Shown: piece after piece, positions 35,201-44,453 of the stretch
Layout: every line of letters begins with the position of its first letter
Numbering within the stretch: position 1 is the first letter of the stretch
Source of the DNA: Burkholderiales bacterium
GTDB lineage: Bacteria; Pseudomonadota; Gammaproteobacteria; Burkholderiales; Ga0077523
DNA: 64,000 nucleotides
Reading direction: 5' to 3'
NCBI GenBank assembly: GCA_022843925.1
Contig: JALHMS010000023.1
Span: 1 to 64,000, forward strand
Notes under the pieces: generated by a model
Databases searched by the model: none
Seen by the model: only the letters and a program-made list of their open reading frames with translations
Told to the model about the DNA's origin: nothing
Position numbers and translations under genes: made by a program

Positions 35201-35374
35201 CGCCACGCGACCGATGCCGGAGACATCGAGCACGCGCTGATCCTCTGTGATCGCGCACTTGGCGTGGACCCGCAGCTGCCGACCGTCGAGCGGATGCGCC
35301 AGGCGCTCCTGCAGCGGATTGCGCCGATCGGAAACACAACGGAGAGCGCGCAAGGCCCGTCACGTCTCCACTGA
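32291..35374 (+). CDS. Large STAND ATPase regulator with C-terminal SARP-type winged helix and BTAD
   Basis: A 1027-residue signal-integrating regulator. N-terminal NACHT/MalT-like ATPase: Walker A GPPGSGKT (42-49) and AFVLEDCH as Walker B. A long helical TPR-like middle follows (about 350-810). Near 815 a segment IHAFGTLDIEIEDRPW opens an OmpR/SARP-type winged helix (LLRLLITEGGRDVSAQRISDRLWPD), followed by a BTAD-like helical end (FALYRAPLLAAEDHAWL). MalT-like proteins usually end in a LuxR helix-turn-helix, so this is the SARP variant. It probably controls nearby genes, such as the hydrolase 115 bases downstream, in response to a small ligand; ligand unknown. Confidence 0.83.
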   Translation: MQRNDPASAKYSMPRIVGDIARARLFRWLDGAFRQGVVWIAGPPGSGKTRLIATYLEDRSLTSLWYHVDGSDRDPAAFFQDLGALAGDDLARRMPVLTPDQSLDLPTFARRYFRHFFAQLPRPRAFVLEDCHAAASATMDTLLAAAFDETPGDITLIVLSRMEPGSALARHRINGRVATLSPGELAFTLDEAMALAVAHGVTDTTAMPALLARCEGWSAGLALLLRAGDAGRLASDLPRELLGSYFTAEVLDAMPTAARQLLLATAALPSFTAEMARELTGMENAGVVLAELHAQGGFVAQHPGTPPRYRCQPLFREILLERAGIETSPAERRDRSRLASRMLAAEGDLATAFSLSRDVGDAAGLADLVGRHAHDLLGAGRHDTLRTWLSALGEQAIADDPWLTLWQARCDTFSRPREAMARISDAHREFVRRGDTSGGFHAAVAAVESGLAQLHDLHSLDPWIDVLAGSLDAAGNDADRLRAWYAFLYAALSRAPGHPRIAEGIQWVRQYARECGRADERTACGVILIFYACIASETVIGQEIIDTVEPRLGDEATPPMARWLWHYWRGLYHLWRIEYPIAEIEWQTCFDLGRSHGLAALDFLVHANVVMIDLAEDRFDVAEARLATLRDAFTGTERLARALYWLGEMFLCFHRNQRTRTREAMHHFIESSRQAGLVNLHTLALTDVAALHLLNGDIDHAETLLDQARDLVRGTVVLHCDGQIAGIETAIAFARGESEAAKASLLRTLALVEQSGMCGCLMWVRTGFSALFSEAWRTGVRPQVIRELIRRFEIPPPTPFTQPWPWPIRIHAFGTLDIEIEDRPWQPDGKPQHRVLDLLRLLITEGGRDVSAQRISDRLWPDTDGDAAMTNVRGTVKRLRDMLGDAECIRVFDSKVSLNRRIVWIDTWALGELLETLEGNGAITSDIQSLEGRLFALYRAPLLAAEDHAWLIDGRQRQRDRFARGVQTLVRHATDAGDIEHALILCDRALGVDPQLPTVERMRQALLQRIAPIGNTTESAQGPSRLH

Positions 35375-35489
35375 GCGTGCTCCCGAGCTTGGAACCCCTC
35401 GTTCGATCCAACGGGTTTGGAACGGTCCTCTCCGCAGGATGATGACGTCGCGGAATCCTGCCGCGACGTCACCCATCAAGGAGGCACCC

Positions 35490-36464
35490 ATGGATTCCAC
35501 TCGAAGACAGCTCCTTCTTGCCGGCATGTCCGCCGGCGTGTCTGGCGCAGTCGTCGGCGCAGCACCTGCGCTTGCCGCACCGGCGATCCGGACGCTCGAC
35601 ATCGAGGCGAACGGCCTGCGCTTCCACGCGCTGGAGGCCGGCGAAGGACCGCTGGCGCTGTGCCTGCACGGCTTCCCCGATTCCGCGTGGACGTACCGGC
35701 ATCTTCTGCCGGAACTGGCCCGCGCCGGCTATCGCGCCGTGGCGCCGTTCATGCGCGGCTACGCGCCGACGGCCATCCCGGCCGACGGCGACTTCTCGAC
35801 GCGCGTACTGGCGGCGGACGCGAGCGGACTGCACGCAGCGCTCGGCGGTGACGAGCGGGCCGTGCTGATCGCTCATGACTGGGGCTCGGCCGCCGCGTAC
35901 GGTTCACTCATCGACCAGCCGGGACGTTGGCGCCGGGCAGCCGTGATCAACGTTCCCCCATGGGGCGTGTTCGGACAGATCGCCTTCCGTTACGACCAGT
36001 TGAAACGGTCGTTCTACTTCTGGTTGTTCCAGATGGGTGTCGCAGAATCCATCGTCGGCGCAAACGACCTCGCGTTCATCGATGGTCTGTGGCGCGACTG
36101 GTCTCCCGGCTTCGACCCATCCGCCGAGTTGCCGCGCATCAAGCCGTGTCTGCGTGACCCGGCCCACCTGCGCGCGGCGCTCGGGTACTACCGCGACTTC
36201 TTTGCTCCCGATCGATTCGGCACGCCCGCATGGGCCGAGGCGCAGACCGCCGTGCTCGGCGGACCGGTGACCCGACCCACCCTGTACCTGCACGGTACCC
36301 AGGACGGCTGCATCGCGCTCGACGCCGCGGGTGCCGATGCCGTGCGGGCGGCACTGCCGGCCGGATCGGAAGTCGAGCGAATTCCAGGCGTCGGGCACTT
36401 CATGCTCGTGGAGGCGCCGCGGCAGGTGAACGGCCGCATCCTCCGTTTCCTCGGACCCGCCTGA
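35490..36464 (+). CDS. Exported epoxide-hydrolase-like alpha/beta hydrolase
   Basis: A 324-residue protein with a Tat-type signal (STRRQLLLAGMSAG and an Ala-rich cleavage site). The oxyanion motif is HGFPDSAWTYRHLL, the nucleophile elbow is AHDWGS (Asp nucleophile, as in epoxide hydrolases and haloalkane dehalogenases), and the late His is in GVGHFMLVEAP. Those features favour an epoxide hydrolase or dehalogenase. Start ATG has AAGGAGG upstream. It follows the STAND regulator on the same strand. Confidence 0.82.
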   Translation: MDSTRRQLLLAGMSAGVSGAVVGAAPALAAPAIRTLDIEANGLRFHALEAGEGPLALCLHGFPDSAWTYRHLLPELARAGYRAVAPFMRGYAPTAIPADGDFSTRVLAADASGLHAALGGDERAVLIAHDWGSAAAYGSLIDQPGRWRRAAVINVPPWGVFGQIAFRYDQLKRSFYFWLFQMGVAESIVGANDLAFIDGLWRDWSPGFDPSAELPRIKPCLRDPAHLRAALGYYRDFFAPDRFGTPAWAEAQTAVLGGPVTRPTLYLHGTQDGCIALDAAGADAVRAALPAGSEVERIPGVGHFMLVEAPRQVNGRILRFLGPA

Positions 36465-36607
36465 CGCGGTCCGACGGTCGAGGGATACCCGATGGATTGC
36501 ATCCTTCGAACTCGAGCGCCTCCGAGCTCGGGGGGCCGGCGCCTGGCCCCCGATCTGGGAGAATGCGGGCCCGGCGCAGTGCCGGCATCGTTCGAAAGAG
36601 GAATCGC

Positions 36608-37279
36608 ATGAGAAACATCGTCATCGCCGCGCTCGCCAGCGCGGTGGCAGTCTCCGGGTGCTCGTCGACGGGCAGCGCCGACGGCAAGCGTTCGATGAAC
36701 AACACCGAGAAGGGCGCGATCATCGGCGCCGTGGGGGGTGCGGTGCTGGGCGCCGCGGTTGCCGACAAGAAGGGCAAGGGCGCGCTCATCGGCGCGGTGG
36801 GCGGCGGCCTGGCCGGCGCGGCTGTCGGCAACTACATGGACCGCCAGAAGCAGGATCTCGAAAAGAACCTCGCGGCCGAACGCAAGAGCGGCGCCGTCAC
36901 GGTGGAGAAACAGGCCGGCGACGTGATGAAGATCACGATGACCAGCCAGACGGCGTTCGACACCGGATCCGCCGAGATCAAGCCCGGGTTCCGCAGCACC
37001 ATGGACCGCCTCGCGGACGTCGTGGTCCGCTATCAGAAGACCGCCATCACCGTCGTCGGCCACACCGATGCGGAAGGCAGCGCAGAAAACAATCGCGAAC
37101 TCTCCCAGCGCCGCGCGCAGGCGGTGGTCGACTATCTCGGATCGAAGAACGTCAACGCCGCGCGCCTCACCGCCGTCGGTCGGGGCGAGACGGAACCGGT
37201 CGCCGACAACAAGACCGAAGCTGGCCGCCGCGCGAACCGGCGTGTGGAACTGCTGGTGGCACCCGTCCGGGCGGACTGA
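36608..37279 (+). CDS. OmpA-family outer-membrane lipoprotein (YiaD-like)
   Basis: A 223-residue lipoprotein: signal peptide with lipobox VSGC (Cys18), a Gly-rich segment with two similar halves (GAIIGAVGGAVLGAAVAD, ALIGAVGGGLAGAAVGN) as in glycine-zipper proteins, and a C-terminal OmpA domain that binds peptidoglycan (GHTDAEGSAENNRELSQRRA and RRVELLV). It tethers outer membrane to cell wall. Good AGGA ribosome site at the ATG at 36608. Single-gene unit by spacing. Confidence 0.88.
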   Translation: MRNIVIAALASAVAVSGCSSTGSADGKRSMNNTEKGAIIGAVGGAVLGAAVADKKGKGALIGAVGGGLAGAAVGNYMDRQKQDLEKNLAAERKSGAVTVEKQAGDVMKITMTSQTAFDTGSAEIKPGFRSTMDRLADVVVRYQKTAITVVGHTDAEGSAENNRELSQRRAQAVVDYLGSKNVNAARLTAVGRGETEPVADNKTEAGRRANRRVELLVAPVRAD

Positions 37280-37362
37280 CAGCGACCGGCGACACCGGAA
37301 CTCACGCGCCGCCCGGTGTCGCCCGGTTCATGAAGCGGCATCGCGCCGGACTGGCAACTCCA

Positions 37363-37833
37363 TCAGTCCGGCACTACGGCGTACGCCTCGATCTCCACCA
37401 GCAGTTCGTCGAGCACGAGGCTCGTCACGCCCACCATCGTGCTGGCCGGTCGCGGCTCCTTCGCGAGGAACTCGGCACGCACCTTGGAGATGAGTTTCCA
37501 TTTGTCGGCGTCGAGGTTCTTCACGAAGATCGTGTACTTGATCACGTCATCGAACGTGGCGCCGGCTGCGGCGAGCGCGCGCCGGACGTTCTCGTAGGTG
37601 AGGCGCGTCTGCGCCTCGAGGTCGCCCACGTGCTGCGGCTTGCCCGCGGCGTCCCACGCCACCTGCCCGCTGACGAACACGAGCCTGCCGCCCTTCGTCG
37701 TGCTCACCTGCGAGAAGCTGGGCACGTTCAGCAGCCCCTCGGGTCGCAGATGTTCGATCTTCGGGGCATCGGCGAAGGCGCTGAGAGGCGGCAGTGCCGC
37801 GAGCACGGCGAGATTCGATAGAAGCCTGGTCAT
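37363..37833 (-). CDS. Exported RidA/YjgF-family protein
   Basis: A 156-residue protein with a signal peptide (LAVLAALPPLSAFADA) followed by a complete RidA domain (VFVSGQVAWDAAGK, TRLTYENVRRALAAAGA, RPASTMVGV). The Arg in RPAST matches the residue that binds the carboxylate of enamine substrates. RidA proteins hydrolyse reactive 2-aminoacrylate made by PLP dehydratases; here the gene follows D-serine ammonia-lyase by 82 bases. Export to the periplasm is unusual for such a partnership. Confidence 0.83.
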   Translation of the reverse strand: MTRLLSNLAVLAALPPLSAFADAPKIEHLRPEGLLNVPSFSQVSTTKGGRLVFVSGQVAWDAAGKPQHVGDLEAQTRLTYENVRRALAAAGATFDDVIKYTIFVKNLDADKWKLISKVRAEFLAKEPRPASTMVGVTSLVLDELLVEIEAYAVVPD

Positions 37834-37915
37834 GGTGGTCTCCCTGTCGTAGGTGCGTGTCGGGATCGGATCATGCGCACGGGTGGCCCGGCAAGTCGAG
37901 ATCGAATCCGGCCCT

Positions 37916-39160
37916 TCACCCGCCGATCAGCGGCAGGAACACCTCGTCCGGCAGCAGCCCGCCGCCGGTCGTCCACAGCAGATGCGTCGCCGACGCCCGG
38001 TCGAACTCGCGGTTCGCCTCGCACCATGGGATCACCGCTGCCATTGCCGCCGCGGCCGACGGTTCGACCCGCAGGCCCGCATCCTCCCAGGTCCGCTTCA
38101 CCCACTCGAGCGCCTGGGCATCCGAAACGGTCACGATGCCTTCTATCAGATGCCGGACCATGCCCGCCGCGAAGAGGGAGGCCGACGCCACCGCGAGGCC
38201 ATCCTGGATCGTCCGGTTCGTGAGACCGACGTCGTACACCGACACCGCGCGCGACTCGCCCGACGACAGTTGCACCAGCATGCAGGGTGCGTCGACCGGT
38301 TCGACGAACACGCATCGCACGGCATCGCCGAACACGTGCTTCAGCCCGAAGGTGAGCCCTCCGGGCGCGCCTCCGACACCGCACGGCAGGTACACGATGA
38401 GCGGGTGCGCCGCATCCACCCGCAAGTGCGCAGCGTCGAGCTGTCGATGCAGATCGAGCGCGGCCGTCGCGTAGCCGAGGAAGAGATGCACCGAGCTTTC
38501 GTCGTCGACGAAGTGACAGCGGGGTCGCTGCTCCGCAGACGTCCGCGCGGACGCCACCGCGGCGGTGTAGTCGCCCGCGTGCTCCACGACCTCGACGCCG
38601 ATCCGCCGCAGGCGATCCTTCTTCCACGCCTTGGCATCGCTGGACATGTGGACCTCGGCCGCGAAGCCCAGGGCGCGCGCCATCACGCCCACGCTGTAGC
38701 CGAGGTTGCCCGTGCTGCCGACGACCACCGTGTGCGTCGCGAAGAGATCGCGCCACGCCGGCCCCGCCAGCACGGCGTGGTCCTCCCGCAGCCCCGCCTG
38801 CCGGGCCACCTGCTCGGCGTACCACAACACCTCGTACACGCCACCGCGCGCCTTGATGCAGCCCGTGACCGGCAGATCGTGATCGGCCTTGATGCCGACC
38901 CGCCCCGGCCCGCCGAGCACCGCGTGCGCGAACTCGGCATCGGCCGGCAGCAGCGGCGAATCGATGTGCCCGCCGGTGGCGCGCAACTCGGGGAACAGGA
39001 TGGCCAGCAGCGGTGCGAACCGGCGCCAGCGCGCGATCGCCTGCTCGACGTCGTCCCAGTGCAGCGGTGAGGCCGCGAGCACCTCCGGCGCGGGCCGGCG
39101 CACGGGGTTGCGCCAGACGGTCGGCTCGCCGTCGCGGACGGCTGCAGGGATCTCGATCAT
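37916..39160 (-). CDS. dsdA: D-serine ammonia-lyase-like PLP enzyme
   Basis: A 414-residue fold-type II PLP enzyme. The PLP lysine is K103 in GCIKARGG (E. coli DsdA reads SIKARGG), with the phosphate-binding loop GSTGNLGYSVG and the later CGVGGAPGG loop that binds the phosphate. It should convert D-serine to pyruvate and ammonia. ATG at 39160 chosen; no strong ribosome site is visible, perhaps because MITE copy B was inserted just upstream, separating this gene from the peptidase. D-threonine or related substrates are possible. Confidence 0.83.
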   Translation of the reverse strand: MIEIPAAVRDGEPTVWRNPVRRPAPEVLAASPLHWDDVEQAIARWRRFAPLLAILFPELRATGGHIDSPLLPADAEFAHAVLGGPGRVGIKADHDLPVTGCIKARGGVYEVLWYAEQVARQAGLREDHAVLAGPAWRDLFATHTVVVGSTGNLGYSVGVMARALGFAAEVHMSSDAKAWKKDRLRRIGVEVVEHAGDYTAAVASARTSAEQRPRCHFVDDESSVHLFLGYATAALDLHRQLDAAHLRVDAAHPLIVYLPCGVGGAPGGLTFGLKHVFGDAVRCVFVEPVDAPCMLVQLSSGESRAVSVYDVGLTNRTIQDGLAVASASLFAAGMVRHLIEGIVTVSDAQALEWVKRTWEDAGLRVEPSAAAAMAAVIPWCEANREFDRASATHLLWTTGGGLLPDEVFLPLIGG

Positions 39161-39189
39161 GGAATTGGGTCCGGTATGTGGCACGGGCT

Positions 39190-39353
39190 GGGAGCCTGTC
39201 GGGCTTGGGTGGTCGATAGCGAAGCGGTGGGAGAGCGAGGACAGATTTTGACGATTTCGACGAACGTATCGGGAATACGTGAGGAGAAAGCGGCGAGATA
39301 TGGACCGCTCTCCCACCGTTGCAGCCGAATCATCCCAAGTCCGACAGGCTCCT
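39190..39353 (-). mobile_element. 164-bp MITE, copy B
   Basis: Same length and inverted ends as copies A and C, in the orientation opposite to A. It fills most of the 191-base gap between the peptidase and D-serine ammonia-lyase genes. Its last two bases form part of the peptidase TAG stop codon. It may separate what was once one transcript. Confidence 0.85.
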
Positions 39354-40626
39354 AGAGCGGGAGCGCCGCGGCGCCGTTGAAGCGCGCCCACATCGCGCGA
39401 TATTGCGGGTTCGACACCGCGAACGGCCGTTGTTCCAGACGCGTGAGCCAGCGCTCCGACGCTTCGGTGGCGAGGCGCCAGCACTCGTCGACGAAGGCCT
39501 TCTGTTCGCCGACGCCAGCGGTCATGACCTTCGCACCTTCGGCGAAGAAGCGATCCTCCAGCGCATCGAAATCCGCACGCAGATCGGGCTTCACCGCGTG
39601 GTAGTCGGCCATCACGCGCCGGTGCAGCCGCTCGTACCGCCACCAGTACGCACCGGGCGTGTCGCTCTCGCGCGGCATCGGTCCGAGATCGGGAAGTTCG
39701 ACGCCGCAGAACACCGGCTTCATGATCGACACGTCGGGGCCGGAGGTCGCGGTGGCCCACCCCATCACCCGTCCGCCCTTCGAGACGCTGATCATCGATC
39801 CGGTCGCCTGCCACAGGCGGAAATCGTACGGTGCTGCATGCATGCAGATGCGCGTGGGCCGGTCGCCGTCCATGGGGTCGTAGTCGCCTTCGCCCGTGTA
39901 GCGAAGCAGGTCGGCCATGGTCCGCACGGTGATGCGGCCGCGCGCCCGCGACAGGAAGTCGAACGACGCCTTCTGGCGCTCGTCGGGCGCGGTGCACCGG
40001 CTCTTCGCCTCATCGGTGAAGCGCGTGCGGAAGTCCGTCCCCGCCTCGCACGAGGCGCGATACCAGTCGGTGCGGATGCTGTGGACGTTCGAGATGGTCG
40101 AGATGTCGTGCACGCGCTTCGCCGCCCACTGCTTTCCGGCCGTCTGCAGTTCGACCGCACCCGTGTGATCGGCGAGGAGGAAGCCGCCGTCGAAGTGGCT
40201 GTTGCCGCGCAGCTCGCAGTTGCCGCCCTGACCGTGCTCGGCGAGCAGATCGGCCAACACGTCGACCGCCTCATCGCACGTCGTCGCGCGTTCGAGCATG
40301 AGACGCAACAGGTCGATGATCATCACGCCGTCGCCCTCGGACGGCTGATTGGTGAACACCGCCTCGTTGCCGCAGGCGAGCCCGTGCTCGTTGAAACCGA
40401 TCTCGGCCCCGTAGGTCCAGAACGACTTGTCGAGCACGACATCGTGCGTGACGCGTGGCTGCGGGATCACCTTGTGCGTCACGCGCACGGTCGCGCCCGG
40501 CGCCCACTCGCGGCGCGGGAAACGCACGAGGTGCTGCGCCTCGTTGATCTCGGTGTCGGCGTTCTTCGCGAGCAGCACCGAACCATCGGCGGTGCTGTTC
40601 GCGAGGGCCACTAAGGTGTCGCACAT
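39352..40626 (-). CDS. C69-family peptidase (N-terminal-nucleophile hydrolase)
   Basis: A 424-residue protein that starts Met-Cys-Asp-Thr; after Met removal Cys2 is the nucleophile, as in dipeptidase A and secernin-type C69 peptidases. NADTEINEAQH and the Trp-rich segment near 270 support the family. No signal peptide, so cytoplasmic. It follows the peptide importer by 17 bases and would cleave imported dipeptides. The stop codon sits at the edge of MITE copy B, so the C terminus may differ from the ancestral one. Confidence 0.82.
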   Translation of the reverse strand: MCDTLVALANSTADGSVLLAKNADTEINEAQHLVRFPRREWAPGATVRVTHKVIPQPRVTHDVVLDKSFWTYGAEIGFNEHGLACGNEAVFTNQPSEGDGVMIIDLLRLMLERATTCDEAVDVLADLLAEHGQGGNCELRGNSHFDGGFLLADHTGAVELQTAGKQWAAKRVHDISTISNVHSIRTDWYRASCEAGTDFRTRFTDEAKSRCTAPDERQKASFDFLSRARGRITVRTMADLLRYTGEGDYDPMDGDRPTRICMHAAPYDFRLWQATGSMISVSKGGRVMGWATATSGPDVSIMKPVFCGVELPDLGPMPRESDTPGAYWWRYERLHRRVMADYHAVKPDLRADFDALEDRFFAEGAKVMTAGVGEQKAFVDECWRLATEASERWLTRLEQRPFAVSNPQYRAMWARFNGAAALPL

Positions 40627-40643
40627 GGAACGATTCCTCGCGT

Positions 40644-41630
40644 TCACCCGCCCGCGAAATGACAGGCGGCGATGTGGGTGGGGGACAGTCGCACCTCGGC
40701 CGGCGCCTCGGCACGGCAGCGGTCGACCGCCTGCGGACAGCGCGGCGCGAAGGGGCATCCTCCGGCCGTCGCCTCGGTCATCTCGGTGGCGGGCTGCACG
40801 ACGCGCGCGCGTTTGCGGGCCACCAGTTGCGGCACCGCGGTGAGCAGCATGCGCGTGTAGGGATGCGCGGGCGCGGTGAAGATCTCGTCGCGGGTGCCCT
40901 GCTCCACGAGCCGCCCGCGGTACATCACGGCGACCCGATCCGACACGTGGCGCACCACCGACAGATCGTGGGCGACGAACAGCATCGAGAGCCCGAGCGC
41001 CTCGCGGAGATCCGCGAGCAGGTTGAGGATCTGCGCCTGGATCGACACGTCGAGCGCAGCCACGGGTTCGTCGAGCACGAGCAGCGAAGGTCGCACGGCT
41101 AGCGCGCGGGCCAGCCCCACGCGCTGACGCTGGCCGCCGCTCATCGCCCGCGGGTATCGCGTCGCCATGGTCTGGGGCAGCCCCACCACGTCGAGGAGCC
41201 GCTTCACTTCGTCATCGACACCGTCCGTCGGCACGACCCGGTGGAATCGCAGGACCTCGGCGAGCGTCTGCGCGATGGTCATGCGCGGATTGAGCGACGA
41301 GTACGGATCCTGGAACACCATCTGCACTTCCCGGCGCAGGCGCTGCTGCCAGTCGGGCATGGGATCGCCCATCGCGCGGCCGCGATACAGGATGTCCCCC
41401 TCCGCGACGCGATGGATGCCGAGGATCGCGCGGCCGAGCGTCGTCTTGCCGCTGCCGCTCTCGCCCACGAGCCCCAGCGTCTCACCGGGCAGCAGGGCGA
41501 GGTTCGCCCCCTCGACGGCGCGCACGGCGGAAGCCGGACGCCGCAGCAGGAGATCGACGAGGCCGCGCGGCTTCGCGAAGCGCACGTGCACGTCGCGCAC
41601 GGTGAGCAGCGGGGCAGCGGCGACGGTCAT
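40644..41630 (-). CDS. dppF: Peptide ABC transporter ATPase (DppF/OppF-like)
   Basis: A 328-residue ATPase with Walker [11 protein letters not shown]-loop [12 protein letters not shown], signature MSGGQRQR and Walker [13 protein letters not shown]. The C-terminal Cys cluster ([16 protein letters not shown]) typical of Dpp/Opp ATPases may hold an iron-sulfur cluster. Start ATG at 41630 overlaps the dppD stop. Works with DppD to power uptake. Confidence 0.9.
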   Translation of the reverse strand: MTVAAAPLLTVRDVHVRFAKPRGLVDLLLRRPASAVRAVEGANLALLPGETLGLVGESGSGKTTLGRAILGIHRVAEGDILYRGRAMGDPMPDWQQRLRREVQMVFQDPYSSLNPRMTIAQTLAEVLRFHRVVPTDGVDDEVKRLLDVVGLPQTMATRYPRAMSGGQRQRVGLARALAVRPSLLVLDEPVAALDVSIQAQILNLLADLREALGLSMLFVAHDLSVVRHVSDRVAVMYRGRLVEQGTRDEIFTAPAHPYTRMLLTAVPQLVARKRARVVQPATEMTEATAGGCPFAPRCPQAVDRCRAEAPAEVRLSPTHIAACHFAGG

Positions 41631-42622
41631 CAGACGACCGACTCCGGAAAGAGGCAGGCGGAGGCGTGCCCCGGCGCGACCTCGCGCAGCCGCACCGACT
41701 CGTGGCGACAGGCGTCGCGGGCGAAGGTGCAGCGCTCCACGAACGGACATCCCGGCGCCGGCCGCGCGAGGTCCGGCGGCTGGCCCGGGATCGGTTGCAG
41801 GCGCGTGGCGTGCTCGTCCATGCGCGGACTCGACCGCATGAGCCCCAGCGTGTACGGATGCCGCGGATTACCGAGCACCTCTGCCGCGGGCCCGGTCTCG
41901 ACCAGCGTGCCGGCGTACATGACGGCGATGCGGTCGCAGGTCTCGGCCACGACGCCGATGTCGTGCGACACGAGCACCATGGCCATGCCGTTCTTCGCCT
42001 GGAGATCGGCGAGCAGCGCCAGGATCTGCTCCTGGATGGTGACGTCGAGCGCCGTCGTCGGTTCGTCGGCGAGCAGCAGGCGCGGACCGCACGCCATGGC
42101 CATCGCGATCACGGCCCGCTGCAGCATGCCGCCCGACCACTGCGAGGGATGATCGTCGTAGCGGCGCGCGGCGTCGGGGATGCCGATCGCGCGGAGCAGC
42201 TCGACACCGCGATCCCGCGCTGCCGATTTCGAGAGGCCGCGATGGATGCGCAGCCCCTCCGTCACCTGGTCGCCGATGGGCCACACGGGGCTCAGGCTCG
42301 TCATGGGGTTCTGGAACACCATGGCGATGTCAGTCCCGCGGATCTCCCGCATGCGCGCCTCGGGCAGCGCGAGCAGATCGACGCCGTCGAAGAGAACGCG
42401 TCCACCGCGGATCTGCGCGGGTGGCGACGGCAGCAGCCGCAGCAGCGCGCGGCACAGAACGCTCTTGCCGCTGCCCGATTCGCCGACGAGACCGAGCGTC
42501 TCGCCCTGCCGCACCTCGAACGACACACCCCGGGTCGCGAGCACGTCCCCGCCGCGCACCCGGAAGGCGATCTCCAGGGCCTCCACGCGCAGCAGCGCGC
42601 CCGCGTCAGCCGCCGGTGACAT
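41630..42622 (-). CDS. dppD: Peptide ABC transporter ATPase (DppD/OppD-like)
   Basis: A 330-residue ATPase with Walker [10 protein letters not shown]-loop [14 protein letters not shown], signature-like WSGGMLQR and Walker [13 protein letters not shown], plus the Cys-rich tail [15 protein letters not shown] of this family. It overlaps dppC by 17 bases and dppF by one, so the operon is tightly coupled. Confidence 0.9.
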   Translation of the reverse strand: MSPAADAGALLRVEALEIAFRVRGGDVLATRGVSFEVRQGETLGLVGESGSGKSVLCRALLRLLPSPPAQIRGGRVLFDGVDLLALPEARMREIRGTDIAMVFQNPMTSLSPVWPIGDQVTEGLRIHRGLSKSAARDRGVELLRAIGIPDAARRYDDHPSQWSGGMLQRAVIAMAMACGPRLLLADEPTTALDVTIQEQILALLADLQAKNGMAMVLVSHDIGVVAETCDRIAVMYAGTLVETGPAAEVLGNPRHPYTLGLMRSSPRMDEHATRLQPIPGQPPDLARPAPGCPFVERCTFARDACRHESVRLREVAPGHASACLFPESVV

Positions 42623-43466
42623 GGCGATCGCCCAGCCGGTGCGTGAGGCCGTCCCCGAGCAGCGCGAGCGCCACCCCCGTCACCACGATCATGAGACCCG
42701 GCAGCGTGCTGATCCACCACGCCTGCTGCATGAAGTCCTTGCCCTCGGCCACCATCGCGCCCCACTCCGGCGTGGGCGCCGGCACGCCGAGCCCGAGGAA
42801 GCTCAGGCCGGAGACGAGCAGGATGTTCAGCACGAAGTCGGACATCGAGAACACGATCGACGACCCGATGATGTTCGGCAGCGCATGCCGGAGCAGGATG
42901 CGCGAGGTGGGATACCCCAGCGTGCGGGCCGCGAGGATGTAGTCCTTCCCGCCCTCGACCAGCATCTCGGCGCGGGCGAGACGCGCGTACATCGTCCAGC
43001 CGACCAGGAACACCGCGATGTAGATGTTCTGCGTGCCGGGGCCGAGGATCGCGAGGATCACGATGATGAGCACGAGGAAGGGGAACGCGAGCGCGGTGTC
43101 GATCACGCGCATCAGCACCGTGTCGAACCAGCCGCGTACGAGGCCGGCGTAGGCGCCGAGCAGCACGCCCACGACCATCGGCACGTACGTCGTCCAGAAG
43201 CCGATGACGAGATCGGTGCGGATCGCGTAGAGCGACCGCGTGAAGATATCGCGCCCGAGCGAATCGGTCCCGAACCAATGCCCCGGCCCCGGCGGGCGGA
43301 GCGCGGCGCCGTAGTCCTGACGCAGCGGATCGTAGGGCGTGAGCCATGGCGCGAAGAGGCCGGCGAGCACGATCACGGCAAGGAGCCCGATACCGATCCA
43401 GAGCGAGGGAGACCACCGCCGCATCTCGGTACGCCACGTTCCCGCAGAGAGGGCTGCCGCGCTCAC
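42606..43466 (-). CDS. dppC: Peptide ABC transporter permease (DppC-like)
   Basis: A 286-residue inner-membrane permease with six helices. GTDSLGRDIFTRSLY after the first periplasmic stretch and the coupling loop ARTLGYPTSRILLRHALPN are DppC hallmarks. The GTG start at 43466 overlaps the dppB stop by four bases; an ATG 18 codons later is an alternative. Confidence 0.87.
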   Translation of the reverse strand: MSAAALSAGTWRTEMRRWSPSLWIGIGLLAVIVLAGLFAPWLTPYDPLRQDYGAALRPPGPGHWFGTDSLGRDIFTRSLYAIRTDLVIGFWTTYVPMVVGVLLGAYAGLVRGWFDTVLMRVIDTALAFPFLVLIIVILAILGPGTQNIYIAVFLVGWTMYARLARAEMLVEGGKDYILAARTLGYPTSRILLRHALPNIIGSSIVFSMSDFVLNILLVSGLSFLGLGVPAPTPEWGAMVAEGKDFMQQAWWISTLPGLMIVVTGVALALLGDGLTHRLGDRHVTGG

Positions 43467-44404
43467 GCGTTGCGCGTCCGGCGGTCGATGAGCGCGCAGG
43501 CGACGTCGGCGAGCAGGTTCACACCGATGACCATCAGCGCGAACACGAGCGTGAGCCCCTGGATCACCGGGTAGTCGCGCGTCGACACCGCATGGACGAG
43601 CAGCATGCCGAGGCCGGCGACGGAGAACACCGCCTCGACGATCACGCTGCCGCTCACCATCCAGCCGATGTTCACCGCGAGGATCGTGACCACCGGGATC
43701 AGCGCGGCGCGCAGCACGTACTTGAAGAGGATGCGACGCTCGCCCAGCCCCTTCGCACGCGCCACTTCGACGTGCTCTGCCGTCATGGCGTCGAGCATCG
43801 CGGCGCGCAACGACTGGATGAGAAGCGGCGCGAGGAAGAGGGCGATGGTGAGCGCCGGCAGGAAGAGATGGCGCACGTGCCCCCAGAAGCCCTGCCCGAA
43901 GCCGGCGATGGGGAACCACTTCAGCGTGAGTCCGAAGCCCAGGATGAGGATGAGACCGATCCAGAACGAAGGCATCGCAAAGCTCACGGTGCCGGCGATC
44001 CGGATCACGTGGTCCGCGAAGCGATCCCGGCGGGCCGCCGCCCAGACCGCGAGCGGGACGGCGAGCAGCACGGACAGGAGCGTCGCGTAGGCGAGCAGGA
44101 AGCTCGACGGAATGAGGCGCTCCGTCACGATCTTCGAGACGGGCGCGCGCTGGATGATCGAAGTGCCGAGATCGCCGGTGACCGCGCGGCCGACGAAACG
44201 CCCGTACTGCACGAGGAGCGGCTGATCCAGTCCGAGCCGGGCGTTGATCTCGGCCACGGCGGCGTCGCTGGCCCGCCCCTGCAGCATGATGCGAACGGGG
44301 TCGCCGGGCACCAGATGTATGGCGAGGAACGCCACCAGCGTGATGCCGAGCAATACCGGAATCGCCTGCAGCAGGCGCAGGCCGACGAAGCGGAAGATCC
44401 ACAT
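43463..44404 (-). CDS. dppB: Peptide ABC transporter permease (DppB-like)
   Basis: A 313-residue permease, six helices, with the typical N terminus LLQAIPVLLGITLVAFL, HLVPGDPVR and a coupling loop ARAKGLGERRILFKYVLRAAL. Forms the channel with DppC. It starts 49 bases after the binding-protein gene. Confidence 0.88.
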   Translation of the reverse strand: MWIFRFVGLRLLQAIPVLLGITLVAFLAIHLVPGDPVRIMLQGRASDAAVAEINARLGLDQPLLVQYGRFVGRAVTGDLGTSIIQRAPVSKIVTERLIPSSFLLAYATLLSVLLAVPLAVWAAARRDRFADHVIRIAGTVSFAMPSFWIGLILILGFGLTLKWFPIAGFGQGFWGHVRHLFLPALTIALFLAPLLIQSLRAAMLDAMTAEHVEVARAKGLGERRILFKYVLRAALIPVVTILAVNIGWMVSGSVIVEAVFSVAGLGMLLVHAVSTRDYPVIQGLTLVFALMVIGVNLLADVACALIDRRTRNA

Positions 44405-44453
44405 GTGAGGGGTACCGGCAGGACGGTGAAGGCCGCCCTGCCGGCAGGGCGCC

